Shown one piece after another: positions 18,628 through 26,958 of a DNA stretch of 64,000 nucleotides. This DNA is from an uncultured Spirochaetota bacterium. GTDB taxonomy: Bacteria; Spirochaetota; UBA4802; UBA5550. Made by a program: the position numbers and the translations under genes. The stretch lies in contig CALMRZ010000047.1 of the NCBI GenBank assembly GCA_937872225.1, positions 124,001 through 188,000 on the forward strand, read 5' to 3'. Numbering within the stretch: position 1 is the first letter of the stretch; each line of letters starts with the position of its first letter. A model generated the notes under the pieces. It was not told where the DNA came from, did no database searches, and saw only the letters and a program-made list of their open reading frames with translations.

Positions 18628-20463
18628 TCAGTCGTACTTGATCTTGAAGCGGGACATGACCGCCTGGAGCTCCTTCGAGTTTTCCCCGAACTTAGTCGCG
18701 GCGTCCTGGATGATGGACGCCTCTTCCGCCGTTGCCTGTGAAATCGTGTTGATCGATGTCACCGACTTCATCAGCTCGTCGTTGGTATGCTTCTGTTCCT
18801 CGGATGAATTTTTTATCTCGTTCGATATCCTGTTCAGGTCGTCTATCTTGAGCTTGATCTCGTCATTCATCTTCATCAGTTCCTGCGTGAAATCAAAGAC
18901 TTTCCCTATGACGAGGTCGATGCCGCTGATGCTTGCCTTCATGGTGTGAAAGGTGTCCACCGAGCGGGTCATCTGGGAGAGCTCGGTGTTGATGTTCCTG
19001 GTGTGCTCGCTGATCTCTTTCTTGATGATCTTGGCCAGCTCGGTGGTCCGGTCCGCCAGCTTGTTGACCTCGTCGGCTACCACGGCGAAGCCCTTGCCGT
19101 GCTCCCCGGCCCGGGCGGCCTCGATGGCCGCGTTGAGGGCGAGGAGGTTGATCTGGTCGGCAATGTCGTTGATCATGCCCGCGGTCTGGTCGATGGTGTC
19201 CATGTATCCGATGAGGTTGGATATGGTCGACACGGACTTGTTGATCTGCTTTTCCCCTTCCTCCGCTATCGCGACCGAGTCCCGGGCCTTTTCGCTCAGG
19301 GTCCAGGTCTCTTTCGCCAGTATGCCGCTCTGCTCGCTTATGCGGGAGATGTCGTTTTTGACCGATACGGACTGCTGGACCTGACGGGTGACGCTGGCCA
19401 TGTTGGATTCGGACGAGGCCGCCATCTCCTCGAAAGAGCTGGTCAGCTCCTCGATGATGGCCGCCAGCTCCCGGGCCCGGTCGGACTGCTTGTAGGATGA
19501 GTTTACCAGGTCGCCGGTCGATTTCTCGAGGGTCTCCACCGTGCCCGAGATGGCCTCGACCAGGGACTTCAGGTTGTTCCGCATCTTGAATACCGACATG
19601 TTGATGACGGTCAGCTCGTCCATTATGGCTATTTTGGCCGGTGCCGCGACCAGGTCGCCCGTCCCGACCTTGTCCAGGAAATCGATGATTATTTTCACCT
19701 TGTTGATGATGGTCCTGTTCAGCACGGCCGCCACCAAGACCGAGCCGATCAGGCCGATGACGGCAATGATGGATATTTTCACGTATGTCATGGTCTTGTC
19801 AAAGTTGAAGTCCGAAATGAAAACGACAAAATAGGTCAGGAGTATGGCGAAAGGGATGAACGAGATCATCATGATCGAAAAAGTAAGCTTGGCGAAAAGG
19901 CTCATCCTGTTTTTTATCTCGGTCCGGGGCCATCGCGGAAAGATGCCGGTTTTCAGGATTTTCTGGACAATGAGCTCCGTAAGCAGGTAATAGAGCACGG
20001 CGCCCAGGGGAGCGTTGATTATGAGCATCATCCACATGCCGAAGGTCTGCTGGGGCGTCATGGCGCCAATGATCTGCATCGGGATGATGACACCGCCCAG
20101 ACCGGCTACCCATCTGAAAAAGGCGCCGATGCCGTGGATGCGGGGCAGATAGAGCAGCCGGCGGTGGGCCTTCTGGTAATCCTCGTCGGTGACTTCTTTG
20201 CCGCCTAAAATTTTATTGAAATAACGCGAGACCGGCGCCACGGCGATATGGTTGTTGATCTGGGTCGTTATGAAGGAAACCGGCGTGACAATGAGAACCA
20301 TGGTGAAAAAGAGGTCCCACTGCCCGGGCGTGAAATTAAGGCTGGACCATACGTTGAACACGATCAGGGGGACTATGGTGAAATAGCTGATCCCCTCGGT
20401 CCGGATAGTGAATTTGAAGAAGAAGTTCTTTATCAGTTTTTCATAATCTTTCGGTTCTGTCAT
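18628..20463 (-). CDS. Methyl-accepting chemotaxis protein with polytopic sensor module
   Basis: A 611-residue chemoreceptor. The first about 260 residues contain roughly six hydrophobic helices instead of the usual two-helix periplasmic sensor. After a HAMP-like linker comes a long coiled coil with the receptor hairpin tip ([20 protein letters not shown] and [18 protein letters not shown]), which binds CheA and CheW. The membrane module ([20 protein letters not shown], then [14 protein letters not shown]) is clearly related to the N-termini of the two SpoIIE phosphatases encoded at 21755-23551 and 23697-25514. It may thus sense a membrane-borne or intramembrane signal. It is convergent with the activase gene and separated from the phosphatases by a plus-strand TPR gene. 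Confidence 0.88.
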   Translation of the reverse strand: MTEPKDYEKLIKNFFFKFTIRTEGISYFTIVPLIVFNVWSSLNFTPGQWDLFFTMVLIVTPVSFITTQINNHIAVAPVSRYFNKILGGKEVTDEDYQKAHRRLLYLPRIHGIGAFFRWVAGLGGVIIPMQIIGAMTPQQTFGMWMMLIINAPLGAVLYYLLTELIVQKILKTGIFPRWPRTEIKNRMSLFAKLTFSIMMISFIPFAILLTYFVVFISDFNFDKTMTYVKISIIAVIGLIGSVLVAAVLNRTIINKVKIIIDFLDKVGTGDLVAAPAKIAIMDELTVINMSVFKMRNNLKSLVEAISGTVETLEKSTGDLVNSSYKQSDRARELAAIIEELTSSFEEMAASSESNMASVTRQVQQSVSVKNDISRISEQSGILAKETWTLSEKARDSVAIAEEGEKQINKSVSTISNLIGYMDTIDQTAGMINDIADQINLLALNAAIEAARAGEHGKGFAVVADEVNKLADRTTELAKIIKKEISEHTRNINTELSQMTRSVDTFHTMKASISGIDLVIGKVFDFTQELMKMNDEIKLKIDDLNRISNEIKNSSEEQKHTNDELMKSVTSINTISQATAEEASIIQDAATKFGENSKELQAVMSRFKIKYD

Positions 20464-20712
20464 GTTCTATCTCTCTCTCCTGATCGCAGGTTAACGATAT
20501 GACGAACCCCCCACTTCTGCCCGGTTATGACAGTATGCATTTACATAACGGGGATGCTATTTTTCAATCATTAATTTGCGTCCGCAAATAATTTCGAAAC
20601 CGGACGCGGGAATAAACTGATTTGAATTTATGTCCATCGAAATAGTTCTTGTCTTAATCGTACCCCTGAATCATCCTGATGCGAAATCATTCCATCAACC
20701 CGGGGGAAATTC

Positions 20713-21729
20713 ATGAAAAAGCCGATAGCCCTGATAACGGCGCTGATACTGCTGGCTGCACTGCGGTTGGTCGCCGATCAGTCCATTGAAAGCCTGAAGC
20801 TCGGCACGGGGGACCTGCCGCAGGGCTATGCCTTCGGCGCGGAGCTCATGGCGGTTTCCGTTCAGCCGGTCACGTTCTACAAGATGCCCGACGCTTCAGG
20901 CCTCATGCCGGGTCCGGTGAAAAAGGACTTCCAGACCTTCCTGTACGAAGGGAAGCCCCGGGGGTCCCTGCTCCTTTTCCAGTACGCCAGCGCCAAGGAG
21001 GCTGACGGAGTGAAAAGCTTCCTCACCGGTCTCCTGTGGGGCGAAGACAGCGGCCCGACGGAAAAGCATCCCGATGAGATGTATGTTCACGAAAATGTCG
21101 TGATGATCTTCTGCTTCGGATACCGGAGCCGGGAGTCGCTGCTGGTGAAATCGTTCCTCCGGGAAAAGAGAAAGATAGACCTCTTCACCCCCGAGGACCG
21201 CTTCATGGCGGTGATCGCCCGGGCCCAGAAGTTCTACAATGTCAGGGACGTGCAGAAGGGGATCGATCACCTGAAAAAGAACTATGACGACATCAGGGCC
21301 CACAGCTTCGGCCACTTCTTCCTTGCCGAGTTCTATTATATGGCCCATGAATGGGACAATGCGAAGACCCATTACCGGAGCGCCCTTGATCTCCATGAAA
21401 AAACAAACAGGCTCCCCGATGAGGGCTCCCTCTGGGCCGCGCATCACGGCCTCGGCATATCCTGCGCCATGACCGGCCGGGTGCAGGAATCGGTGGGACC
21501 CTTCAGGAAGTCCCTGGAGATGGCCCGCGCCCTGAAACGGCCTGCGATGGTGTCCGGATCGGCCTACGACCTGTCGTGCTCCCTGGCGGTTCTCGGGGAA
21601 TACGATGAGGCCTACGAACTCCTGGCGGAATCGATCAGGCTGGAAAAGAAATACCGCGACATGGCGCGGAAGGACGAGTGTTTCAGGGACGCCCTGGTTC
21701 AGAAACGCTTCAGGGACCTCCTCAAGTAG
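20713..21729 (+). CDS. Exported TPR-repeat protein
   Basis: A 338-residue protein with an N-terminal signal peptide (MKKPIALITALILLAALRL) and no other membrane helix. The middle (about 30-150) is unrecognised; from about 165 there are tetratricopeptide-like helix pairs (FGHFFLAEFYYMAHEWDNAK, then GRVQESVGPFRKSLEMAR and GEYDEAYELLAESIRLEKK). TPRs mediate protein contacts, so a periplasmic scaffold role is likely. It sits between the chemoreceptor and the phosphatases but on the opposite strand. A GGGGGAAA-type site precedes the ATG. No enzymatic motif is seen. Confidence 0.7.
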   Translation: MKKPIALITALILLAALRLVADQSIESLKLGTGDLPQGYAFGAELMAVSVQPVTFYKMPDASGLMPGPVKKDFQTFLYEGKPRGSLLLFQYASAKEADGVKSFLTGLLWGEDSGPTEKHPDEMYVHENVVMIFCFGYRSRESLLVKSFLREKRKIDLFTPEDRFMAVIARAQKFYNVRDVQKGIDHLKKNYDDIRAHSFGHFFLAEFYYMAHEWDNAKTHYRSALDLHEKTNRLPDEGSLWAAHHGLGISCAMTGRVQESVGPFRKSLEMARALKRPAMVSGSAYDLSCSLAVLGEYDEAYELLAESIRLEKKYRDMARKDECFRDALVQKRFRDLLK

Positions 21730-21754
21730 GGCCGACAGGCGCCCTGCCGGCCGG

Positions 21755-23551
21755 TTATTTCCGTTTAATGACGATGGCCGTCAGGTCGTCCTTGAGGGCG
21801 GTGTTGCCGTGGAAGGCGGTGAATTCGACGATGATATGGTTCAGGATTTCCTGGGCGGAACCGTTGGGGGCCTTCCGCAGGGCCTCCATGATCCCCGTTT
21901 CGCCGAAGCTGCCGCCGCTGCCGTTTGCCGCTTCCAGCAGGCAGTCGGTATAGAGGAGGAGGCAGTCGCCGCTCCCGAGCTTGAGGGAAAGGGACGGGAA
22001 AGGCTTGTTGATGCCGGCCACGCCGAGAAAGGACGATTTGTTCTCAGTGCCGGTCCTCTCCAGGATCATCCCCACCTTGCCGGAGACGCCCGACCTGAAC
22101 ACGATGTCCGGGTGTGCGCAGTTGACGTATTCAACGCGGTCGTCCAGGAACCTGAGTAAAATCCCCGTGATGTAGTTGTCGATCTGGCCGATCTCTTCGA
22201 CCAACTCCCTGTTGATATTCTCGACGATGCCGCTCAGGGGCTGGTCTTTCCGAAAATTGAAATGCCGTGAAATGATTGATTTCGAGAGGAGGGTGAGGAG
22301 CCCGGATGAAAGGCCATGGCCCGAGACGTCGAATATGCCGACGCCCTTCAGCTCCCCCTCGCTTTCATAGAAATCGAAGAAGTCCCCGGACACCTCGCTC
22401 CAGGGGACGTAGGTGAAGGCGATGTCATAGGATTGGTACGCGGGGGCCTTCCGCGGGAGAAACCCGGACTGGACGCTCCCCGCGAGGTACATGTCCTTCT
22501 TGCGGATCCGTTCCGTATCCTCCAGCTCCCTGTTGACCCGGACCAGGTTGTCGTTCATCGCCTCCAGCTCGTTCATGGCGGCCTCGAGCTCCTCGGTGCG
22601 CTCCGCCACTTTCTTTTCCAGGTTCACGTTCATGTCCAGGAGGAGGTCCCGGGCGACGCGGAGCCGGTTCCTCATGTCGTCGACCTCGGCGATGACATCG
22701 CTGAATTCGTCGTGGGCGATGAGCTCCCGGTGCGGGGCCTCGAGGTCGCCGCCGCCGATGCGTTTCAGAAACGCCACCACGGCGTTCATCCGCTCCCGGA
22801 TCGTCATGTTAAGCAGGATCGGGGTGAAGAGCCCGAAAATAATCGATATTCCGATGATGACGCCGACCCGCACGTACAGCAGCATGGTGCCGATCCTGTT
22901 TGTTTCCACGGTTATGTACATGAACATGAAGAGCAGGAATACCGGCAGGAGCACGGCGGACACGGAGAGGACCGTGAGGCGCTGGACCAGGCTCAGCCGG
23001 GGCGACAGGTCTTCGCTGGTTTTCCGGGAGAACACCCCCCTGTTTATGATGCGCTGTATGTAGAGTTCGGTGATCGTGAAGTAGGACATGATCCCCAGGA
23101 GGGAGCAGAGGGGCGGTCCCAGCCACATGTTGACCGCCTGGGGGACCGTGAGATCGGCCATGATGTTGATCACGAGGATTGGGAGGGAAAGGAGCAGCAG
23201 CCAGCGGAACAGGGCCCCGACGGCATGGATGACCGGGAGCCTGAAAAATCGCTTCTTAGCCCTGGCATATTCCCCGTCCGGCACCTCTTGGCCTTTCCGG
23301 AGTTTTTTAAAGTATTTCAGCACGGGGAGCAGCACGATCCAGTTGTTCACCAGCACGAAGGCGAGGCCGAATGCGAAAAAAGGGGGCCATGTTTTGTTAA
23401 AGAGCTCTAACTGCGCCGGCGTCAGCTGGATGTTGGCCCAGACATAGAACAGCACGATGGGGACCACGACGAAAAAGCTCAGGCCTTCGGTCATGACATT
23501 GAATAGAATAAAAAAGTTCCTGATCGCTTTTTTGTCGGCACCCTGCTCCAT
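21755..23551 (-). CDS. SpoIIE/PP2C-type phosphatase with membrane sensor (copy 1)
   Basis: A 598-residue membrane phosphatase. The start is placed at 23551 (MEQGADKK) because GGGAGGA lies a few bases upstream, although the frame is open further. Residues about 15-280 form the polytopic module shared with the chemoreceptor (GLSFFVVVPIVLFYVWANI). A HAMP-like stretch and a coiled coil (EELEAAMNELEAMNDNLV) lead to a SpoIIE domain: VSGDFFDFYE, FDVSGHGLSSGLL, LLLYTDCLLEA and KDDLTAIVIKRK supply the acidic metal ligands. It should dephosphorylate a Ser/Thr-phosphorylated target such as an anti-sigma-factor antagonist, but no such partner is nearby. YTDC replaces the more usual YTDG. Confidence 0.85.
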   Translation of the reverse strand: MEQGADKKAIRNFFILFNVMTEGLSFFVVVPIVLFYVWANIQLTPAQLELFNKTWPPFFAFGLAFVLVNNWIVLLPVLKYFKKLRKGQEVPDGEYARAKKRFFRLPVIHAVGALFRWLLLLSLPILVINIMADLTVPQAVNMWLGPPLCSLLGIMSYFTITELYIQRIINRGVFSRKTSEDLSPRLSLVQRLTVLSVSAVLLPVFLLFMFMYITVETNRIGTMLLYVRVGVIIGISIIFGLFTPILLNMTIRERMNAVVAFLKRIGGGDLEAPHRELIAHDEFSDVIAEVDDMRNRLRVARDLLLDMNVNLEKKVAERTEELEAAMNELEAMNDNLVRVNRELEDTERIRKKDMYLAGSVQSGFLPRKAPAYQSYDIAFTYVPWSEVSGDFFDFYESEGELKGVGIFDVSGHGLSSGLLTLLSKSIISRHFNFRKDQPLSGIVENINRELVEEIGQIDNYITGILLRFLDDRVEYVNCAHPDIVFRSGVSGKVGMILERTGTENKSSFLGVAGINKPFPSLSLKLGSGDCLLLYTDCLLEAANGSGGSFGETGIMEALRKAPNGSAQEILNHIIVEFTAFHGNTALKDDLTAIVIKRK

Positions 23552-23696
23552 CGATTCCTCCCTGTTGACGGCGCTGTTAGACGGCCTGTGGGTATCATGG
23601 CCCGCCGCGGCCATTATGAAAACATGGAAATGGAAAAGACGCAAGCTTTTTTCTGGGCGCGTACCGAGGGGGTGCGGGGGTGCGGTTGGGCGGGGG

Positions 23697-25514
23697 TCAG
23701 TTTTTCTTTATCAGAATCGCGGTAAGGTCGTCCCTGACGGGGTTTCCTTCCCTGAATTCATTGAACGTGTTCATGATATGGTCCAGCATCTCCCGGGCGG
23801 TCCCCGCGGGGGCGTTCTGCAGCGATGCCATGATCCCCGTTTCCTCATAGGAACGGCCGCGGGGGTTCTTCGCTTCCGCCAGGCAGTCGGTGTAGAAGAA
23901 GAGGCAGTCACCGCGCTCCATGGCCATCGTCACCGCGGCAATGGGCTCCTTCATGGCGGCCACGCCGAGAAAGCGGCCGGTGCAGTTTACGCCGGCGCTG
24001 TCCAGGACCCTCCCGACCCTGCCGGTCGATCCCGACCTGAAGAGCAGGTCCGGTGACGCGCAGTTGACGTACTCGACACGGTCCCCGTTAAACCGGACCA
24101 GCACCCCCGTGACGTACTGTTCCGTGGCGCCCATCTCGGCTATCAGGATGTCGTTGATCAGGTCCATGATGGTCCCGAGACTTTTATCCCTGTTGAGATA
24201 GAAGTTGCGGCGGATGATCGACTTGACCAGGAGGGTGAGGAGGGCCGATGATATGCCGTGGCCCGATACGTCGAAAAGGCCCGCGCCCTTTAACTCGCCG
24301 CCGTCCTCGTAGAAATCGAAGAAATCGCCCGAAACCTCGGTCCACGGCCGGTAGACGAAGGCGACGTCAAGGGTGCGTCCGTGAGGGACGCTCTTCGGGA
24401 GGAAGGAGGCCTGCACGCTCGCGGCCAGGGCCATGTCGTTCCTGCGGACCTGCTCCGCCTCTTCCATGGCCCTGTTCATGGCCACCAGGTTGTCGTTCAT
24501 CGCCTCCAGCTCGTTGTTGGCCGCCTCCAGCTCCTCCAGTGCCGCCGCCAGGTCCTGCGTGCGCTCGGAGACTTTTTTCTCCAGGTTAAGGTTCAGCTCC
24601 AGGAGCTCGCCGCGGGACCGGCGGAGGCGGTCCTTCATGTCGTCCACGTCAGCTATGATGTCGCTGAGCTCGTCCTGTATCGGCACTTCCCGGGGCACGG
24701 CGTTGAGGTCGCCGTCGCCGATCCGCTTGAGGAAGTCCGTTACGATCCCCGTCCGGTGGCGGATGGTCTTGTTGACCAGCGCGGGGCTGAAGAACCCGAT
24801 TATCATCGAGAAGACCACGAACACGGCCATCTTCCCGTACAGGAACGGCGTCCCCATGCCGGCCGTCTCGACCGTGATGATGAAGAAGACGGAGAGGAAG
24901 AGGACCGGCAGCAGGACGGCCGATACCGACAGCAAGGTCAGGCGCTGCAGCAGGGTCAGGCGCGGCTGGTTTTGCGGCCCGGGGCCGGATTGAAACACGC
25001 CGCTGCCGATGAGGTTCTGCACCGCGATTTCAGTTATGGAAAAATAGGAGAACACGCCGACAAAAGCGCATGAAACGGCCCCCATCCACATGGTGGCGAT
25101 CTGGGTGCCCGACAGGTCTGCCATGACAGTCATGAGCGCGATGACGATGCCCAGAAGCACGAGCCAGCGGAAGAAGGAGATGGCGGCATATGTGAAGGGG
25201 AGCCGCAGCAGGCGTTGTTTGGCCTTCAGGTATTCAACATCGCCGACCGGTGTGCCGCTGTTGATGCTCTTCAGATGCCCGGTTATGGGCAGGAGGACGA
25301 GCCAGTTGGTGGCCAGTACGAAGGCAATGCCGAAGAGCAGCATCGGCGGCCAAATGCTGTTGAATATCGCGAACTGCTCCGCCGTGAGCCTGATGGACGT
25401 CCACACGTAGAATATCGTAACGGGGACCACGATGAGAAAGCTGAAGCTGCCCGTGAACAGGTTCAGGGTGATGAAGAAATTCCTGGTTGCCTTTCTGTCG
25501 CTACCGTAATCCAT
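23697..25514 (-). CDS. SpoIIE/PP2C-type phosphatase with membrane sensor (copy 2)
   Basis: A 605-residue tandem paralogue of the next gene downstream. The membrane module starts at FSFLIVVPVTIFYVWTSI and includes LPFTYAAISFFRWLV; then come a HAMP-like linker, a coiled coil (LEELEAANNELEAMNDNLV) and a SpoIIE phosphatase domain with VSGDFFDFYE, FDVSGHGISSALL, FFYTDCLAEA and RDDLTAILIKKN. Metal-binding Asp residues are intact in both copies, so both should be active. The two genes are 145 bases apart and probably co-transcribed. Differences cluster in loops between helices, so the two may respond to different signals through the same output chemistry. Confidence 0.85.
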   Translation of the reverse strand: MDYGSDRKATRNFFITLNLFTGSFSFLIVVPVTIFYVWTSIRLTAEQFAIFNSIWPPMLLFGIAFVLATNWLVLLPITGHLKSINSGTPVGDVEYLKAKQRLLRLPFTYAAISFFRWLVLLGIVIALMTVMADLSGTQIATMWMGAVSCAFVGVFSYFSITEIAVQNLIGSGVFQSGPGPQNQPRLTLLQRLTLLSVSAVLLPVLFLSVFFIITVETAGMGTPFLYGKMAVFVVFSMIIGFFSPALVNKTIRHRTGIVTDFLKRIGDGDLNAVPREVPIQDELSDIIADVDDMKDRLRRSRGELLELNLNLEKKVSERTQDLAAALEELEAANNELEAMNDNLVAMNRAMEEAEQVRRNDMALAASVQASFLPKSVPHGRTLDVAFVYRPWTEVSGDFFDFYEDGGELKGAGLFDVSGHGISSALLTLLVKSIIRRNFYLNRDKSLGTIMDLINDILIAEMGATEQYVTGVLVRFNGDRVEYVNCASPDLLFRSGSTGRVGRVLDSAGVNCTGRFLGVAAMKEPIAAVTMAMERGDCLFFYTDCLAEAKNPRGRSYEETGIMASLQNAPAGTAREMLDHIMNTFNEFREGNPVRDDLTAILIKKN

Positions 25515-25768
25515 GACCCCCCTGTGCCGCGTACAGGCCCCGGTATGTATTGCGGCGAATTTGTTGATCGGTTTTTAACTGGAAGATAACCAATTCCAGT
25601 ATCCTGGACGACCGGGGCGCAACATGCAAGCAATTTTTCGGATAATGACCGGTATCATATAATAATTGACAATGTCCGGCGCGTCATCCATGCTCAGGCC
25701 TGACACGCGGGGCCGGCTGGGGCATCGGTCCGGCCGGACCTGCAAAACCATGCGCACGGGAGGACGCT

Positions 25769-26425
25769 ATGCCGACGCCAGCATCAGTGCAGGCTCTTCA
25801 GGGGCTGAGGGATTTGTCAATGCTCAAATGGTACGTGATCCCGCTTCTGGTCATAGTCGCGTACGTCTACACCATGGAGGTCAAGAAGGCCCGCGAATCC
25901 GGCGTCTGGGACGCGGTCTTTTCCGGGATGACCGTCTTCGGGATGGATTTTTTCAACGAGACCTGGAACGGATGGGTGTTCCACCTGACCCAGTATTCGG
26001 CCTTCTGGACGACGCCGGGCGACACGGCCCTGCGCACCGCGGTCGGATGGAACATCGAGATCATGTTCATGTTCTCCATCCTCGGCATCGTCTACTATCA
26101 TTCCCTTCTGCCGGATAAAACAACACGGATACTGGGGGTCCCGAACCGTTGGTTCTGGGCGGCGGTCTTTGCCGCTGTCTGCGTCTTCATCGAGTGCGTC
26201 CTCAACTGCGGCGGGCACCTGGTGTGGGAATACCCCTGGTGGAACCGCACCTTCGCCGGGGTGTGGCTGATATTCATCTTCGGCTATTTCGAGTTCTTCG
26301 CGGCCGTCATGTTCATGCTGAGCCGGAAGACCATGAAGGGGAAGCTGGCGGTCATCGGCATGATCTACGCGGTGCCGGCCGCGATGAACATCATCGGCCT
26401 GGGTATCCTCGGGTTCACCTACTGA
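25769..26425 (+). CDS. Conserved-looking polytopic membrane protein
   Basis: A 218-residue integral membrane protein with about five hydrophobic helices, for example WYVIPLLVIVAYVY, MFMFSILGIVYYHSLL, WFWAAVFAAVCVFIECVL and LIFIFGYFEFFAAVMFML. It is rich in Trp and aromatic residues between helices (MDFFNETWNGWVFHLT, VWEYPWWNRTF). GGGAGG precedes the ATG. I do not recognise the family. It overlaps the end of the convergent decayed hydrolase by a few bases and lies next to the molybdopterin oxidoreductase, but on the opposite strand. The 254-base gap before it holds nothing I can name. Confidence 0.65.
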   Translation: MPTPASVQALQGLRDLSMLKWYVIPLLVIVAYVYTMEVKKARESGVWDAVFSGMTVFGMDFFNETWNGWVFHLTQYSAFWTTPGDTALRTAVGWNIEIMFMFSILGIVYYHSLLPDKTTRILGVPNRWFWAAVFAAVCVFIECVLNCGGHLVWEYPWWNRTFAGVWLIFIFGYFEFFAAVMFMLSRKTMKGKLAVIGMIYAVPAAMNIIGLGILGFTY

Positions 26426-26958
26426 GCATGCCCGGCGAGCCACGGGAGAACGTCGGGAAAATGATCCCTGACCGGGTCCCGGTGGGTGGCCATGGTCACA
26501 TGGTCGTAGTTATGCAGATTGCCGTTTTCTCTGCTCAGCGGGACATGCCGGTATGCATGGTTCCCCGATTCATGGATGAAGTCCACCACGTCTGAAGGGT
26601 GGCCCAGGGACAGGTCATTCGCGGCCGCGAAATAGAGGGCAGGGGCAGGGTGATCCTCCGCGCCGCTTTGCCATAGTCGAAGCCGTCTTGGGTTTCTATC
26701 CACTCCTTCTCCTCGACCCACCGGACGCAGAAAGCGTGGAACTTCCCGCTCTTGTCGTCGATGCCCAGGCCGAAACGGCTGGACGGGGCATAGTCGAAGA
26801 TGTTCGAGGCCTTTGCCGCTTTCATTGTAGAATCTCCTGCCGTTCTCAATGCCGCCGTGCAGCATAAGAACGGGCGGGTCCTGGGGATCGCGGAACATCC
26901 TCATCACGTGGAGGGTGTCCGTTTGGTTCACGGGTATGAAGACCGGTTCGAAAGTCAC
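26419..26958 (-). pseudogene. Decayed alpha/beta hydrolase
   Basis: The N-terminus (FIPVNQTDTLHVMRMF, then PPVLMLHGGIENGRRFYN with the oxyanion HG motif) and the C-terminus (ALYFAAANDLSLGHPSDVVD and HNYDHVTMATH with the likely catalytic Asp and His) are in one frame. The central piece NIFDYAPSSRFGLGIDDKSG ... RWVEEKEWIETQDGFDYGKA lies in another frame. There are thus two frame changes, and the stretch that should carry the nucleophile elbow GxSxG is missing; the total is about 175 codons where the family has about 280-330. The start codon overlaps the stop of the molybdopterin oxidoreductase, so it was once the third gene of that operon. Confidence 0.7.

Noticed and set aside
21755-25514. Frameshift or fusion suspected between the two phosphatase genes
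   Set aside because: Each has its own start, ribosome site, complete membrane module and complete phosphatase domain, so they are simple tandem paralogues.
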